Assembly (NCBI GenBank): GCA_022419385.1
Contig: JAJUBI010000006.1
Coordinates: 1,612,001 to 1,676,000, forward strand
Length of the DNA: 64,000 nucleotides
From: Paraconiothyrium sp. Pb-2020
Lineage: Eukaryota; Ascomycota; Dothideomycetes; Pleosporales; Didymosphaeriaceae
Direction of reading: 5' to 3'
Made by a program: the position numbers and the translations under genes. Below, piece after piece: positions 44,968-56,533 of this stretch (positions are counted from its first letter, which is position 1; the number at the start of each line of letters is the position of its first letter). The notes under the pieces were generated by a model. The model did no database searches. It saw nothing but the letters and a program-made list of their open reading frames with translations, and had not been told where the DNA came from.

Positions 44968-46351
44968 ATGATAGGTATGGTCAGTGTCAATGAAAAGAGG
45001 GGAGGAATTTGCTGACCTGACTAAATGGCATGCTAGTGGGGAAGAAGTAGAAGTGGTTTTCAGCGGGTTTTCCTAGTCGCTCACTCTGTCGGTTTGTTAG
45101 CCTTGAGTATGCGCTCAATAGAGTCCGTCGTAGAGGGAAATGACTCGACTGATGGCGCCACATCATATATTCTTCCTCAAGCACCGGCTACACGGCCGAT
45201 TGCTCATTGAAAAAAAAAGAAAAATAGAAGGTATAGTCCGGGTCGAGATCCTCGTTTTGGTGGTTCATAGTTGCTGCAGGCGTCTTGATCGTCTGATCGG
45301 TGCTGTCGCTGTAGTGCATTGTAGTGCGTCGTCATATTCCTGTCGTGGTCGTTGCTGATCGAACCTGGTATTCCTATTGTCGGTTGTTGCGCTCGTTCGG
45401 GGAAATGTGGAGTGGTGTCGCCGAAGCCGTCCTGGTAAGAATATTCGAAGTGGCCGCTGTACATGTCCTCGTAGTACCCTAGGTTCTTGGTTCGAGTCCG
45501 AAGTAAGTTAGAGGATGAATAGTAGTACCAGGTTGTATGGCCGAGTCAAGTGTAAAGAAGGTGGCTCCAAATCACCACAGACGGAAGCCAGAAGGTACTC
45601 TAGGCCCGATACGACTCTGACGAGGACGTATACGGACCACAAACGCAGTTGAAACGTCAAGTATAGCTCCGCCTTGTTAACAAGACGGTACCCGAGGCCA
45701 ACCCTACAATGAAACCACGAAGCTCAAGAAGGCGGCAACTGACCGTTGCGTTAGTCAAGAGATACTCTATAAGCACTTTTAAGCTTCGTGATCCTGTAAT
45801 GACTTATAAGCCTTCAGGGCCAAATAGCTGAGACCCAGCTACGCGTTGCGGTATGCAGTTGCGGTTGCTTGAATCTCCGTTGCCATGTTGAATGGCCAAA
45901 GTAACAGACATGTGGTGCCAGTTGAGGTAGTGGGAGGAAGAGGGAGAAAAGGTGAGGGACACAGTGGGCGGCAGCGTGGGGCTTTATATCTGTGGTCAAG
46001 TTGTCTGTGCGCGTCGCTGTTAGCAGGTGCATCCGCGCAGCAGTCTGTTCCGTGAGTGTGCACAGGCCAGCGATGAAGTGAGATTGAAAACACTGAGAAG
46101 GATGAGCACTGCTTGGACCACTTTTTCTGTCAACACGAGCTTGACGTACTAGGTCGATTTGCACAGTTGCACACGAGCTTCCGTTTCTAATATAAACCTA
46201 TTAATTTTCTAGTCCCTTATTCCAGGCTCCGACTCACAACACCTCGATCAACCTTTTAGAGAACGTTTTTGTGAGCCCTCCCCCTCTCGCCATCCCTATT
46301 ATTACATCTAACGGCAGACCAAATCTTTATATTGCTCTCACTATCGATCTC
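44968..46351. other. Intergenic region
   Basis: 1.4 kb between two plus-strand genes. It contains the duplicate block B (45562-45894) and probably the promoter and leader of the gene at 46352. No coding frame or RNA gene is supported; a TTCGAGTCC string at 45490 resembles a tRNA T-arm but has no matching D-arm or acceptor stem. Confidence 0.5.
45562..45894 (+). repeat. Diverged duplicate block, copy B (upstream of 2EXR-like gene B)
   Basis: This is the counterpart of 3588-3963: CTCCAAATCACCACA with AGCCAGAAGGTA, then TGAAACCACGAAG, then TATAAGCCTTCAGGGCC, then CCGTTGCCATGTTGAATGGC. It ends about 460 bp before the start of gene B, whereas copy A ends about 1,230 bp before gene A. Confidence 0.5.
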
Positions 46352-47404
46352 ATGTGCCAGAAGGGGACCTACGTGCCGCTTCTGTGGGCCTCATTGACCG
46401 ACCTCACCGCAGATTCTCTCACCGGTCCCACGTCACGCTCGAAGTCCAAGCAGGCGGCTTCCTCACGCTCGGAATTGAAGTCAAATGTCCATACCACATC
46501 CACGCTTTTAGGTTCGAGGAAGGCAGCGTCACCGTCCGCTACATCCCCAGACTCGCTTCTTCTTGTGCTCCCACCCGAGCTTCGCAATAGGGTGTACGAG
46601 TACGCATTGACCAGCGATGATGTGCTCGACATGACCAAGGTTAAAGGAATCAAGATCTACCATAGCACTATCAAATCGGCCAACCCGCGCGTTCACTTCA
46701 ATTCTTTAGCGTTAGTGTGCAAGCAATTGCATTCTGAGACTAAAGGTATGGAGTTCCGCCTCAACAACACCTTTGGTTTCGGAGAGGGCAATATGACTCT
46801 GATACAAGAGAGGTTCCTCGAGTTCTACGAAAGCGCCGACGGACTCAAGAAGGCATGGTCATGTACTTTCATCCTAGAAGGTCGTTACCGCAAGTCAAGC
46901 CAGAGGTTCAATACGTCCGATTGGATGTTGGAGCAGTCGACCAAATTCGTCCAACTACTCTGGGCTGCCAAATTATCGCCGCAGATGAAAATTCACTTTT
47001 TTCTCCCAGGTTTCGCATTCGTGGGCAAAGCTCGCGACCAGCCTCAGAAGCTCGTCGAAGGTGCGCACTTGCTCAAGCGTGCCATCCGCGGCATTTCTTG
47101 TAGCGAATACTACCGCAACCGTCTGCCCTCGGGCTTCGGAGTTGGCAAGACGAGCATGTGCTATTGGGAGTTCAACACGAGTGCACAGCTTCACGGCGGT
47201 CTATATCAAATCTCGGTCCAGCGACTTGGTCAGAAGACCTTGAATCTTCGTGTTTTTCCTGCAGACAAAGTATTCAATGCTGAGCTGTTTGAGGCGAAGG
47301 CGAAGGAACCTTTCCAAGATATCGATAAGGACGATGCTACGCAGAACGAGGACCTTGCAGCATGGACAAGCTGGGTCCAGGAGATCTACGACAACGGCCT
47401 TTGA
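46352..47404 (+). CDS. 2EXR/F-box-like protein B (paralogue of the gene at 5193)
   Basis: A single exon of 350 residues. After a Ser/Lys-rich N-terminal stretch of about 75 residues comes LLLVLPPELRNRVYEYAL, the same motif as in gene A. Further matches follow in the same order: LALVCKQLHSETKGMEF against LAFVSKQARAETKGVE, then MKIHFFLPG against IKVHLSLPG, and a C-terminal WTSWVQEIYD against WVEFLEEIF. No second domain is recognised. It lacks the intron found in gene A at the LPG site. ATG 46352 is the first ATG in frame; the true start could be a later one. Such LPPELRNRIY proteins are numerous in Dothideomycetes and mostly uncharacterised; a role in ubiquitin-ligase recruitment is only a guess. 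Confidence 0.75.
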   Translation: MCQKGTYVPLLWASLTDLTADSLTGPTSRSKSKQAASSRSELKSNVHTTSTLLGSRKAASPSATSPDSLLLVLPPELRNRVYEYALTSDDVLDMTKVKGIKIYHSTIKSANPRVHFNSLALVCKQLHSETKGMEFRLNNTFGFGEGNMTLIQERFLEFYESADGLKKAWSCTFILEGRYRKSSQRFNTSDWMLEQSTKFVQLLWAAKLSPQMKIHFFLPGFAFVGKARDQPQKLVEGAHLLKRAIRGISCSEYYRNRLPSGFGVGKTSMCYWEFNTSAQLHGGLYQISVQRLGQKTLNLRVFPADKVFNAELFEAKAKEPFQDIDKDDATQNEDLAAWTSWVQEIYDNGL

Positions 47405-48644
47405 AAATTGCTACCCAGTCATGTAAGTTTCTTCTATCTAATGAAGACCTGCCTCTTGCTCATTGCAACTTAGCAACTCGTACAAGACTTCCAAACACAC
47501 GTCGTGAGTCAAGTTCCTCTCGGATACCCTATACGAATACCGCCATGTGCTTGTTTTGAAGCGTCTACAACGAGTCGTATGGACTTGCTGCGGACACATC
47601 CAGATGTCTTCTTCGGCACGGTGGACACCTCGTGTTCTGGGCGAATTCTTACCATCAGCGAGGGACCTTCAACTCACTTAACTCACCCAACGATGGGATA
47701 CTTGAAAAGTGTGGAGCGGTCAGAAATGTCTCGTTTTGTTTTATGATAGTGTTTAGATGAACGGTTTTTGCTGAGGCTGACTCTTAAGCATGCGGCCCCA
47801 CAGGGACGTGCATTCAATGTTGGAAATGATGATCAGCCTACCGAAGCAGACCAAGGTCTGTCAGATTCAGTCTCGATGAATCTTGGATATACTCCCTGAC
47901 TCTTGCATCATCAAATTCTCTATCTATCAGCGACTAGAAGCTGTCCATGGTCAGATGGACACAAGTCCATCTAGTCTGTTCTGAGCAGCAATTGTGAAAA
48001 CTCGTCTTGGTGGCAACAAATAGAAAACTTGGGTACCTACCCCTGATATCTGTCCATAATTATGTGCCCCCAGTCACAGATATTCGCCTCTATGGTTGAG
48101 TATAGTACGAATGCATCCATCGTAATCAACCCGCGATGAGCACAGCGTGCACATACTACACAAATCAAACCGCTTGTATTGCTTAAACGTGGTATAGTTG
48201 GGCCATGTAATGACTCCCAACATTCGCTGCCGAGTGTGAGCTCCAGAGGTTATTCGTCTTTTCAAGATAGTACTCGGAAACGTTCATTGGAAAGGAACCA
48301 TGTTCATGTTAAATACCCTAGATCTGAGTCTTGTCTTTAGACTTTAGAATGCAGGGATCGATGTATATCTAACGAAGTTTGACCACTCGGAGCCAATCAG
48401 GTAGGGTGACAAGTAGAGAGCTCATTCGACTACAATCAGTGATAATGCAATTCATTTTCTCTAAAATCGCTCTTATTTACACCCTAAAGGCTTGCTCCCA
48501 GAATGCTAGCATGGCTCTGGTTTCAGGTACACTCGCATGTTGCGCGACCATGGACTAATACTACCCCAAGGAAGTATTCAGATTCAAGGCTTCTCGGTGA
48601 AAAAGTGCCCACCTGAGCCGGTAATACGGTGTGCCAAAAGCACC
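47405..48644. other. Intergenic region between convergent genes
   Basis: 1.2 kb between genes ending at 47404 (+) and 48645 (-). No gene, RNA or repeat recognised. Confidence 0.5.
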
Positions 48645-49145
48645 TCAGCAGATCGGCCTATCCCAGAACAAGTCCTCGTCCAGCTCTTCAGGCCTTCCCT
48701 TGGCCAATTTCGGCGTCTTATCATCCACCCTCCTACCACAGATCAAGGGCTCCAGAACTGGGTTCGTCTGCGCATTGCTGCCGATCATACCACCTGGTCC
48801 ACCCCGCCTATTATTGCCCCTACGCGGCTCCCTCGGTGGTGGCGGACCCGTAGGCTCACCACGAGCCGCGCGATTCTGCCGATGTAACTGTCCACCGTGC
48901 AAGTCGCCCTTGAGCTCCTCACGGCTATTACGCTCGTCGGTCTCATATTGGAAAGCTGACCAAGCGAAGATTTGTTGCTCCATGCCGGCAGGCGCGCGAC
49001 CTTGGCGAACGAGTACGGGGCCGTTAGCGTAGAGCGCGTGATCGCGGTGGCCGATGGCGGCGGTGTCTTGGTCGTAGCGCTCTTGGCCTAGATCGGCGGC
49101 CTCGTTGGAGGTGGTAAAGGTGTTGTTCTGGGCGCCGGTTGTCAT
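48645..49145 (-). CDS. Small Arg/Gly/Pro-rich hypothetical protein
   Basis: 166 residues from ATG at 49145 (MTTGAQNNTFTTSNEAADLG). The frame is open further upstream but that part is less plausible. A GTAAGT donor at 49208 and an ATCGCAG acceptor at 49160 make a 49-bp intron ending 14 bp before the ATG, so it probably lies in the 5' leader and supports transcription and this start. The protein is hydrophilic. It has GHRDHALYANGPVLVRQG, then GMEQQIFAWSAFQYETDE, an RGG-like stretch (REPRRGNNRRGGPGG), and an acidic end LDEDLFWDRPIC. The Gly/Arg patch could contact RNA. No family recognised. Confidence 0.55.
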   Translation of the reverse strand: MTTGAQNNTFTTSNEAADLGQERYDQDTAAIGHRDHALYANGPVLVRQGRAPAGMEQQIFAWSAFQYETDERNSREELKGDLHGGQLHRQNRAARGEPTGPPPPREPRRGNNRRGGPGGMIGSNAQTNPVLEPLICGRRVDDKTPKLAKGRPEELDEDLFWDRPIC

Positions 49146-49525
49146 TGTTGACGTTTGAGCTGCGATGGTGAGTGGCGCGCAAGGCATAAGAGACGAAAGA
49201 GGACTTACTGGATATTGCGATGGTGTGATTGTCGAGTAATCTGGTGTGTTCGAGTGTGGTAGGGAGATATATGTAGCTCGACAAGAATGTAGTATAGGCG
49301 GTAGTTGTAGTAAAACGCAATAACGCAGTTTGGTATCAGCAAGCCTCGATGGCGAAGGCAAACGAGAACAATACGTCCAGTAAAGGCAGTCGCGTGCGCG
49401 TGGTCGCGCCTTCCCATAAGCTAAATTCGTCTACGTCATCTCTCGTCTCTACGTTCCTTTGCAAGCCTCTGAATGCTACCACTGACCTTCGAGTAACCCA
49501 CTGTCCATACGGCAATTGACCTACC
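49146..49525. other. Intergenic region, leader of the small hypothetical gene
   Basis: 380 bp between two minus-strand genes. It contains the probable 5'-UTR intron 49160-49208 and otherwise the 3' flank of the FAD oxidase gene. Confidence 0.5.
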
Positions 49526-51577
49526 TCATCTGCTGTTGGTTCTGCACAACCGCCCATCTTGCGTGTACAGACCTTCCCTGCCACCTCCACTACTCCCTCT
49601 TACCTCCCAATCATCGCTGCCAACCCCCGAGATAACCCAAAATAAGCCCTCAGGATCCCACCGTTTCTTCACCAAAAGCAATCTTTCGTAATTATCTCCA
49701 TAGAAGGTCTCTTTCCACTCCGAATCCTGCATGTCTCCCTCATTCATATAAGCTCCACCCTCCGGTGTTATATCTCTCCACAGCTGCATATACGACTGCA
49801 GCCTGTCATGCCGCACAGCCTGCTGCTCGGCAGTTGTAACTATATCCATGCCATCCCACCACGCGTTAGGTTCGTAGGCTTGCGTGTGCATGATTGCCGA
49901 TCTGAAAGCCGGAAGCACCGCATTGTTAGGGTTGCCAGAAATTGAGAGGGTGGGACCCATAACTTGGCCGTGGATGTCGTAGCCGCCTTTCTCAACTGTC
50001 GAACGTATTGCGGCTAGTAGCTCGGAAATGGATGAGGCGTCGGCGTAATTGGACCGCTGGAAGAGTCGTGAGGCTATGAGAGTGTTCCCGACAGTGTCGC
50101 CGAGTGCGCGTTTTGCTATGCCAGGCTCTTGGTCCTGCACGTTTGGCATGTCTACCGTTCGTATTGCAGGTATAGATATTGGAACACCGGCTTCGTTAAG
50201 CCTTTGCAGGAAAGATCTAGTAAAGTTGCGCAGCTCGCTGATCGTGCGATTTGGCAGTGATAACGAAGAGGTAAAGCTGAGTCCTGTAGCGCTGGAACTC
50301 GATGCATGCCTAATGAAATTGTAGCCGAATCCTTTATTATCGCATAGTGATGTGGAAAACTTTAGATACTCTTGTATGCCAGCCCAAAACACGTCATTTG
50401 AAATGCCTGGTAGCCCAGGCCGGTTTATTGTTGAGAAGGAGATGCTGGTGCTGGTGATCGGTGTTAGAGGGAACGACCGAACAATTATGGAGATCACGAC
50501 GCCGAATGTACCTTGTCAATCCGTCAATGTTTTGTTCGTACGGGATGGGGGATCACGTACCTCCACCTCCTCCCCTAAATGCCCAGAATAAATCTGCATT
50601 TGTGTTTGCGTCTGCAACGACAAACCTCCCATCGGCGGTGACTGCTCTGATCTGTAACACATGATCTGCTGCGAGACCGTAGAAGCTTGCATATGAACTA
50701 TGACCGGCACCTTGGAAGTATCCGCCTGCGACTGCTACGTCGCCGCCGCCCGCGTTCAAGATGGTCGTATTGTAGGCCCTCGACGCAAGACTCACATCTG
50801 TCGCCCTTGTGCCGCCAGCCAGTGCTACTGCGCGACCAGTATAACCGGACGTTGTATAATTTGCGTAGTAGGTCACACCTCGGAGATTATGCACCCATAT
50901 TGAGAGAGCATGGCCACCAATGTTGTTGCCATTGAAGTTGTGCCCGGAATTTCTATCAAAGCATTAGCAGATCACCGAACGGTACTGGGGAGCTTGGTAG
51001 AAATCTTGTACTTGATAACAAGCCGTATATTCTTATTGCGCGCGAAGTTGACCGCCATCTGCACATGACGTACAGTCGTTGCATTCACAGTGTATGCCGG
51101 ATATCCACCTTGAGTACAAGTTGAATTAAGATTTTTCGTTGGCACGCAGGTCATTCCCGAAGACCACTGCGACATCACGCTGATAGGATGGTTTGCGCTG
51201 TTTGATTCAGTAGTTGTCGACTTCTAGCGTGTCCTAGCCACTCACTGCAGAGCCATATTCCTCCAAGTATTCTGCAGACTCGCGCATTTGGTGGCATCAT
51301 GCTCAGGCCCCGCATAGCATGATATTGCCAGAGGCCGGGGTTCCAGCAAGATACCACCGAGTGTTTCATTAAAGAGCGTCCATTCTTCAACGCTAGGCCA
51401 CTGGCGATCTTTAGGAGTGTATCGACATTCTTCCTGTGGTGCGGGTTGTGAGGAATCGGCGAACCGGACAGCTGGAAATTGAGTCGTTTCTGACTCTGTG
51501 AGCTGAATGCCTTCATAGTCAAAGTTGACGCCAAGCACGGCGTTTGCGAACAAGAAGAGACCTCCCAAGATCAACAT
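49526..51577 (-). CDS. Secreted FAD-linked oxidoreductase (berberine-bridge/VAO type)
   Basis: The exons are 51577-51246, 51179-51012, 50952-50561 and 50511-49526. Introns are 66, 59, 49 and have GT-AG ends, and all phases agree (625 residues). MLILGGLFLFANAVLG is a good signal peptide; an earlier in-frame ATG at 51607 adds ten residues. The PCMH FAD domain runs from about residue 115: YPAYTVNATTVRHVQMAVNF, then RLVIKNSGHNFNG (the His that usually carries FAD, about 171), then GGGDVAVAGGYFQGAGHSS, and FWAFRGGGGGTFGVVISI across the last splice. The BBE C-terminal motif is YGDNYERLLLVKKRWDPEGLFW. Family enzymes oxidise sugars, alcohols or alkaloid-like substrates with O2, releasing H2O2. Whether FAD is also held by Cys is unclear: the usual Cys site in the GGYFQGAGH loop is replaced. 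The natural substrate is unknown. Confidence 0.88.
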
Positions 51578-52787
51578 GTCGAGCAGACAAGATATAAAAG
51601 CATACATGATGCATGCTGAGGACAATCAAGCATATAAAGATGGCTCACACAATGGCCAGAGCCCATTTGTGGACATCCATCCCCTATCGCCTTATACGAT
51701 GCGTATGCACGATAATTTGTAAAACCGATGCAACAATCCCGAGCCCCACGGCCATGCTTGCGGATGGGTAAATATATGATCTCGTGTGGCCTCGTGTTAA
51801 ACCCAGCGCAAGGGCTATTTCTGCCGGAAGCTCCCTGTCAGTACCCAAACCCCGCCGCATGATTGGCAGCCACTCACGGATTGATATCGGATTGCATGAA
51901 GAGTGCGCGAGAGAAGTTTTCAACTACGAAACAGAATCAATATTCAAAAAAAAAATAAAAGATAATGATGAAGCCATGTCGTGTTCAAAGGAGAAGGAGG
52001 AGAGATCCTACCTGGCTAAACGCCTGCCCAATCACGTGCATATTGATTTGCCCGGCTGCCAATTCAAGCCTGCATCTAAATTTCTATAGCAAATATCAAC
52101 ATATCATTACCGAGGTTTAGATATCGATCGGAGCGAACGGATTTGACCTCTGCAGCTTTACCGGCACTCCGAGCTGTTATAGATAGTCGTACTTGATCCT
52201 ATAAGTCCATTCCCCAACCAAAACCCTTCTGGGTTCCGGTCGTAGAGGAAGCCTCAGAGCACAGTCCTCGAGTCTGGATTACCAAAAGCCGGAGCAACAA
52301 GTCGTGGGTCACCGGAAGGTTACGGTGGCAAGACCCATAGCAAGACCCATAGTAAGACCCATATGGAGAGAAAAGCAAACATTTCATTCCATACACGAAC
52401 TCAGCGGCAAGCTGGTCCACTATCGCAGAACGTCGGGGATCAGTCCGAGCGGCTGTCGGTTGTCAGCTGTATGAATTCATGTTGCCAATTTGATGTCTAT
52501 AAGCAACATTGAATGGCCAGCTGTTTGATATTATTCAAAACTGCTTATCAAGTTTCGCTTGCCGCAAACACCGAGCGGGTAAACGCAGGTGCGACCAACG
52601 CCAGAACTGCATCCAAAGACTATCAGTTAGCAGCGGTGAAGGTGTGAGACTCACTTAGGAAGGTTCGAGGACCCTGACGCGTGCTTTCCTCTTCTCGAGG
52701 GTTTACCTAACCTCACCTGCTTTCCTTCCACGTTCCACCAGCACCGAGCTTCATCTAACATTTTTTTTATCGCCCGTATCATCAACC
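51578..52787. other. Divergent intergenic region
   Basis: 1.2 kb holding the promoters of the FAD oxidase (minus) and the gene at 52788 (plus). A perfect 12-bp tandem repeat lies at 52329-52364. An A-rich run lies near 51946. No gene supported. Confidence 0.5.
52329..52364 (+). repeat. 12-bp tandem repeat, three units
   Basis: The units are CAAGACCCATAG, CAAGACCCATAG and TAAGACCCATAT. It is non-coding. Confidence 0.8.
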
Positions 52788-53852
52788 ATGCCTGCCAGCG
52801 ACAACAATACCGACAACGACCTATACCTATACTGCGAGCCAGTGCCCAAGTCACCGCCCACAAGGGTCCTTCACGATGTACCATGTACGGCGGAAGGCGC
52901 GACAACCAAAGTGATGCCTTCGAGCCCATTTGTGCTGGAGGACCTCTCTCCACCTCCGCCTTTCCGCATGTCTGATGAATGGGCCGCGATCGATAAAGCA
53001 TACACTTTGTACGAAACCCGTCAACTCGATATGGACAGTGAGCGTTTAGCAGAAGAGATCAGCTGGCGGGAGAAGCATTTCAGGCGCTTGGCAAACATGT
53101 GCGCGCAGCATGTACCTGTCCGATTTGCCCGGCCCATGTCAACCAGACTCATATCTCAACTTGTGAAACACCCTGAGCTTCTCTTGCGGTATTTTCAGAA
53201 CGAGAGGAGGATTGCTTGGGCGAACCGGGTTTGCCAATGGCATGTTCAACACATGGACCCCGTAAACAAAGTTGGGAACTTCAACTTCTACACGCAAGAA
53301 AAGCTGCTTCGGCGCGCGGTCCTACGTAATCTTCGCCTGACGTACGAGCCTATCGTCAAGGAGCTTTTCGTTCACATATCAAAGTGTCTGTATGCTCTAG
53401 TCGAACAAGGTCAAGACCTGTTAGATGATGAACCGTTGACTCTGCTTGACGAAATACTCGTAGCGGAGGTAATCGACAGCAACGCGGACCTCCGTCATGA
53501 ATATAGAGAATTGAGGGATTTTGAACAGGAGGTTGCTGGTCATCGGTTCCATGGAAGGCGCAAACACACAGGTAAGATACAGCACCTTACATTCGCCGTT
53601 TTCTTGCTCGCATGAATTACCGTCTAGTCTCTCCTTAGAAGTCCGTGCTTGCGACTTCGCTTACCACAAGCTAGGACATCCCTTATTCGATGACGAAGAC
53701 TTCGGAGGATGCAACAGCGGCCTGTTCATCAATGGAAACTGGGACGACATGCCACCTCTTTTGTCAGAGACGGTAAGCACCATGGACCTTGATAGCTCCG
53801 CTTATCACCTAGAACAAAATTGGGTATACTAATGTTGCTGTAGTGTCCTTAA
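52788..53852 (+). CDS. Hypothetical fungal protein, function unknown
   Basis: Exon 1 is 52788-53571, intron 53572-53638 (GTAAGA...CCTTAG), exon 2 53639-53772, intron 53773-53843 (GTAAGC...TATACTAATG...CTGTAG), exon 3 53844-53852. This gives 308 residues ending SETCP. The second intron has an excellent TACTAAT-type branch site 12-18 bp before its AG, so this short end is preferred. A farther AG at 53902 would keep a frame open to 54208 (407 residues). The N-terminus is acidic and disordered, then a helical region follows: REKHFRRLANMCAQHVPVRF, HPELLLRYFQNERRIAWANR and LTYEPIVKELFVHISKCLYA. No domain recognised. There is no signal peptide or membrane helix. Confidence 0.6.
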
Positions 53853-54643
53853 TGATGCGGATCAGGCGCATGCTTGATGTACCGGGGACGCTCTCGGAAC
53901 AGGATAGAAATGGGGTGTTGAGGGTGGAGTCAATGGTTAGTAGTGTGTTGTCGCGCTTTTGTCATTCTTTTCGTCTTCCTACAATTCTGGACAACGCTCT
54001 TCGCTTGAAGGCCGTACCATTTGCGAGAACAGACCTCTCAGGTCACGCCACGCAATGGCTCTTTGGAAGAGAGATGATTCTTCATACAACACCAGCATTG
54101 CAAAGGGTCCGTGAGATCGGGTATCGCGTCATTCCTTCGTCGTTGTATAGCTCTACCAGTAGCCGCACGGCTCGTGCCCACGTTGTCGGCCCGGGACAGT
54201 CACAGTAGCAGTCATCGAAGTTCTGAATGCTGCTGTGCAGTCAAATCGCGTGAAAGGCGTGGACGGATGGCCACTGGATTATCAGTGTCGTGTGTCGAGG
54301 ACATGTTAGCCCACGGCCATCGCCGCTTCATCTCCGACGCCAACCAATCCCAGTGCCGCCTTCCTAATCCAACCATAGCCTCGGTCCTTTCACCCTCTCA
54401 CAACCAATCACCTGCTGCACGCGTTCAAGCCCCCATTCTCGCCACACTCTGCCAAGAAGACATCGCGCAGCTCCGCCGTACAGCTATCGATACTCGCGCA
54501 TTATCATTTCTCCTACTATGGCGAAAATGGCAGCGAACACGGCGGCCAGGCCGCAAACACGACCTGCGTGTCTGGGCATCTTGGAGTATAAGAGGAAGGG
54601 TTGCGCCTAGCATTGGAGGGCAGAGCATATCGGGCTCGCTACC
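53853..54643. other. 3' flank of the hypothetical gene and promoter of the secreted nuclease
   Basis: About 790 bp. A frame open to 54208 might be an alternative 3' exon of the gene upstream. The stretch just before 54644 is the nuclease promoter and leader. No other feature was recognised. Confidence 0.4.
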
Positions 54644-56533
54644 ATGGCTTCTCTCCTTCGCCTAGTTGGCCTCGCGGCTTCGGTCGCTGTTTCTTCTGCA
54701 GTGACTATCGCTGAGATCAACGGCAACAAGTTCCTCTCGCCTTACAGTGGTCAGACGGTTTCCAACGTTACTGGGATTGTGACCGCAAAGGGCCCCGATG
54801 GTATCTGGATTCGCTCGACCAAACCGGACCGCGATGCTAGGACCTCGGAGTCGATCTATGTCTTCGGTGCAAAGTTTGCTTCGACCAACAATCTTACTGT
54901 TGGCGATGCCATATCCGTTGGAGGCAAGGTTTCTGAATACCGCTCTAGCAAGGACTACGTTTACCTGACTGAGCTGGCAAGCCCGACGCTGGAGGAGAAG
55001 CTCTCAAGTGGAAACACCGTGGAGGCACTCGTCATCGGCAAGGATACGTCAAATCCTCCGACCCAGCAGTTCAGCAGTCTTGATGCCGGATTTGTCTTTG
55101 GCGTGCCAAACAACGTCTCCCTAATCTCGGTTGCAAACCCTGTGCTGGAGCCCAAGGAGTACGGTATGGATTTCTGGGAGAGCCTGTCCGGCGAGCTTGT
55201 TACCGTGAGGAAGCCCACGGCCGTCAACAAGCCCAACAACTTTGGGGATACATGGGTCATTGGCGACTGGAAGGTCACTGGACGTAACGGTCGTGATGGC
55301 TTGACTCAGACTGATAAGGACGCCAACCCTGAGACCATTATCATCGGGTCACCCCTTGACGGAACTTCCAATCCATCCACTACCAAGCTCGGAGACGACT
55401 TGGAAGAGATCACTGGTGTTGTCACTCAAGCTTTCGGATTCTACCGAATCCTTCCAACCACCGCTATCAAGGTCAAGAAGTCTCAGAAGCCCGCTCTCCC
55501 TTCCGCGACCAAGCTCAAGTCCGACGGCAAGTGCGATGGGATCACTTTCGGCGCGTACAATGTCGAGAATCTGTCCCCCAATAGCAGCCACCTCGGCGCT
55601 ATTGCTTTGCACATCGTCGACTATCTCAGGTCTCCCGACCTCGTCTTTCTGCAGGAGGTACAGGACGACAACGGCCCCACCAACGACGCCATTGTTTCCG
55701 CAAACCTCACGCTCTCGACGCTTGCCACGGCCATCGCCAACATTGGTGGGCCTCAATACGCTTTCACTGACGTCGACCCCGTCGATGACCAAGACGGTGG
55801 TGCTCCAGGCGGCAACATCCGTACAGCCTACTTCTACAAGCCCTCGCTCATCCGACTGTACAAGCCTAACCCAGGAGGCCCCCTCGATGCTAACGAGGTC
55901 CTCGCCGGCCCGACCCTCAAGTATAATCCCGGCCGTATCGACCCCTCCAACGAGGCGTGGACTGCGAGCCGCAAGCCGCTCGTTGCGCAATGGGAGGCCC
56001 TCGGCAAGAAGGGTAAGAGCGAAGGCAATTTCTTCACTGTGAATGTGCATTTTGGATCCAAGGGTGGGAGTAGCAGCATTCAGGGCGATGCGAGGCCGCC
56101 GGTCAACGGTGGCGTGGAGGATCGCCAGGCACAGGCCGAGCTGACTGCGAACTTCGTCAAGGTAACAAAGTCAATATCTTGTTTGTAATGAACGATGGCC
56201 GCTAACATGTTACAGAGCATCTTCGCGGAAGACACGAACGCTCGCGTCATCACCGCAGGCGACTATAACGAGTTCGTCACCGTTGCCCCGCTCCAGAGCT
56301 ACGTCCAGATCTCCGGTCTTAACGATCTCGATGCCGTGGCAAACATTAAGCCTGTCGAGCGGTACACCTACCTCTTTGATATGCAGGCACAGCAGCTCGA
56401 CCACATGTTTATCTCCAACTCACTGAAGAAGCACGCACAGTACGAGCACATCCACATCAACACTTGGGTGGACAAGGCAGCGCAGATCAGCGACCATGAC
56501 CCGAGTGTTGCGAAGTTGGACGTCTGTTCGTAG
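54644..56533 (+). CDS. Secreted endonuclease/exonuclease/phosphatase-family enzyme
   Basis: Exon 1 is 54644-56161, intron 56162-56215 (GTAACA...GCTAACATG...TACAG, 54 bp), exon 2 56216-56533, giving 611 residues. The signal peptide is MASLLRLVGLAASVAVSSA. Residues about 20-270 are a beta-rich region typical of the OB-like N-terminal part of extracellular nucleases. The catalytic EEP domain follows: YNVENL (Asn and metal-binding Glu region, about 305), VFLQEVQDD (about 333), GGNIRTAYFYK, the catalytic-His block VNVHFGSKG (about 466), AGDYNEF (Asp-Asn, about 520) and SDHDPSV (about 599). The complete motif set suggests an active Mg2+-dependent phosphodiesterase, probably a secreted DNase/RNase used for phosphate or nucleotide scavenging or on extracellular DNA. 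The splice lies between the catalytic blocks, so without it the enzyme would lack its last active-site residues. Confidence 0.9.

Noticed and set aside
45481..45500. tRNA T-arm-like string GGTTCGAGTCC
   Set aside because: No A box, anticodon arm or acceptor stem can be paired at the right distance.
55349..56050. Frames of 228-233 codons on both strands inside the nuclease gene
   Set aside because: They are shadows of the catalytic EEP exon in other frames.
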